Below, piece by piece: positions 6,199 to 6,481 of a stretch of DNA of 6,481 nt. How positions within the stretch are numbered: the first letter of the stretch is position 1; each line of letters begins with the position of its first letter. The notes beneath the pieces are model-generated. The model searched no databases, was not told the origin of the DNA, and worked only from the letters and a program-made list of their open reading frames with translations. The translations under genes were made by a program, and so were the position numbers. The DNA is from Clostridia bacterium (lineage in GTDB: Bacteria; Bacillota; Clostridia; Christensenellales; Aristaeellaceae): assembly GCA_017471125.1 (NCBI GenBank), contig JAFUWR010000216.1:1-6481 (forward strand), read 5' to 3'.

Positions 6199-6481
6199 AG
6201 AAGCGCAGTGTGCTGATCAGGCGCGCTGCACTGTTCACGGCAACCGTGATGGCTGTCACGGTTGCCGTAAGTCTGTGCGGGTACGGCATAGCAACGTGGA
6301 TAGGGATGCGCGCCGCCGCAAGGAAACAAACGGCCCAACAACTGGAATATCTTATGAGCCTTGCCGGGGACGACGACGGCCTGTCGGACGCGACCGGGGC
6401 CGTCGCGGCCTCGGGCGGCGCGGTGTGGCGCTTGACGCCGGACAAGGCCGCGGCGCTGTCGGGCGACATGCCCCCGCCCGA
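6195..6481 (+). CDS. Probable sensor histidine kinase, N-terminal fragment (runs off window)
   Basis: The frame opens at ATG 6195, overlapping the response-regulator stop as ATGA, with GAGGT (6184-6188) six bases upstream. It stays open to the window end (95 codons plus 2 bases). The product begins MKKRSVLIRRAALFTATVMA: a basic start, then one hydrophobic segment of about residues 11-36, then a hydrophilic Gln-, Asp- and Gly-rich stretch that would be the start of an extracytoplasmic sensor region. No kinase motif (H-box, N, G1 boxes) falls inside the window, so the call rests on position and coupling after a response regulator and on the membrane-anchored start. Another membrane protein is possible. 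A strong inverted repeat lies within its membrane-segment codons. Confidence 0.75.
   Translation, partial: MKKRSVLIRRAALFTATVMAVTVAVSLCGYGIATWIGMRAAARKQTAQQLEYLMSLAGDDDGLSDATGAVAASGGAVWRLTPDKAAALSGDMPPP
6237..6268. repeat. 13-bp perfect inverted repeat inside the start of the kinase-like gene
   Basis: ACGGCAACCGTGA (6237-6249) and TCACGGTTGCCGT (6256-6268) are exact reverse complements with a 6-base spacer. The structure begins 42 bases after the ATG, within the codons of the membrane segment. In mRNA it would be a very stable GC-rich hairpin. No T-tract follows, so it is not a classical terminator. Confidence 0.9.

Overview
The window suggests a GC-rich, low-branching spore-former-type Bacillota (Clostridia-like) genome. 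The grounds are strong AGGAGG/GAGGTGA ribosome-binding sites, an NAD-type GAPDH, a Firmicutes-length phosphopentomutase, and above all a gene whose C-terminal half reads as the Spo0A DNA-binding domain. Genus or species cannot be told from this sequence. Most genes are strongly GC-rich (43 of 60 bases at 3301-3360). One gene, at 1333-2676, is clearly more A/T-rich (29 of 60 at 2161-2220) and looks acquired.

Layout. (1) Positions 1-1051 hold two different GAPDH (gap) copies joined tail to tail at about 340-351. Both lack their C-terminal third, and the join lies on an 11-base stretch that fits both genes. This is either a microhomology deletion between two convergent gap paralogues or an amplification/library chimera. 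(2) Positions 1052-1332 are a divergent intergenic region with a promoter for each side. (3) Positions 1333-2676 carry a solitary Mrr-type nuclease-domain protein with two predicted membrane segments and an unrecognised C-terminal domain. A hairpin at 2681-2715 separates it from the convergent next operon. (4) Positions 4638 down to 2726, minus strand, form a two-gene operon: a Spo0A-like regulator with a degenerate receiver, then deoB (phosphopentomutase), with stop and start overlapping as TGATG. Upstream lie a sigma-A-like and a sigma-H-like promoter in the same order as reported for B. subtilis spo0A. (5) Divergently, positions 4826-5386 encode a small membrane-anchored coiled-coil protein followed by a hairpin terminator. 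(6) Positions 5503-6481 carry an OmpR/PhoB-type response regulator and the start of a second membrane protein, very probably its sensor kinase. The two overlap by ATGA, and a 13-bp perfect inverted repeat lies just inside the second gene.

How they fit together. GAPDH and DeoB both belong to central sugar-phosphate metabolism: DeoB passes ribose/deoxyribose phosphate from nucleosides towards the pentose-phosphate pathway and glycolysis. The Spo0A-like protein is co-transcribed with deoB, so a link between a sporulation- or stationary-phase-type regulator and nucleoside salvage is plausible but inferred. The most unusual items are the pseudo-receiver Spo0A-like regulator with its dual promoter, the membrane-tethered Mrr protein, and the gap/gap junction.
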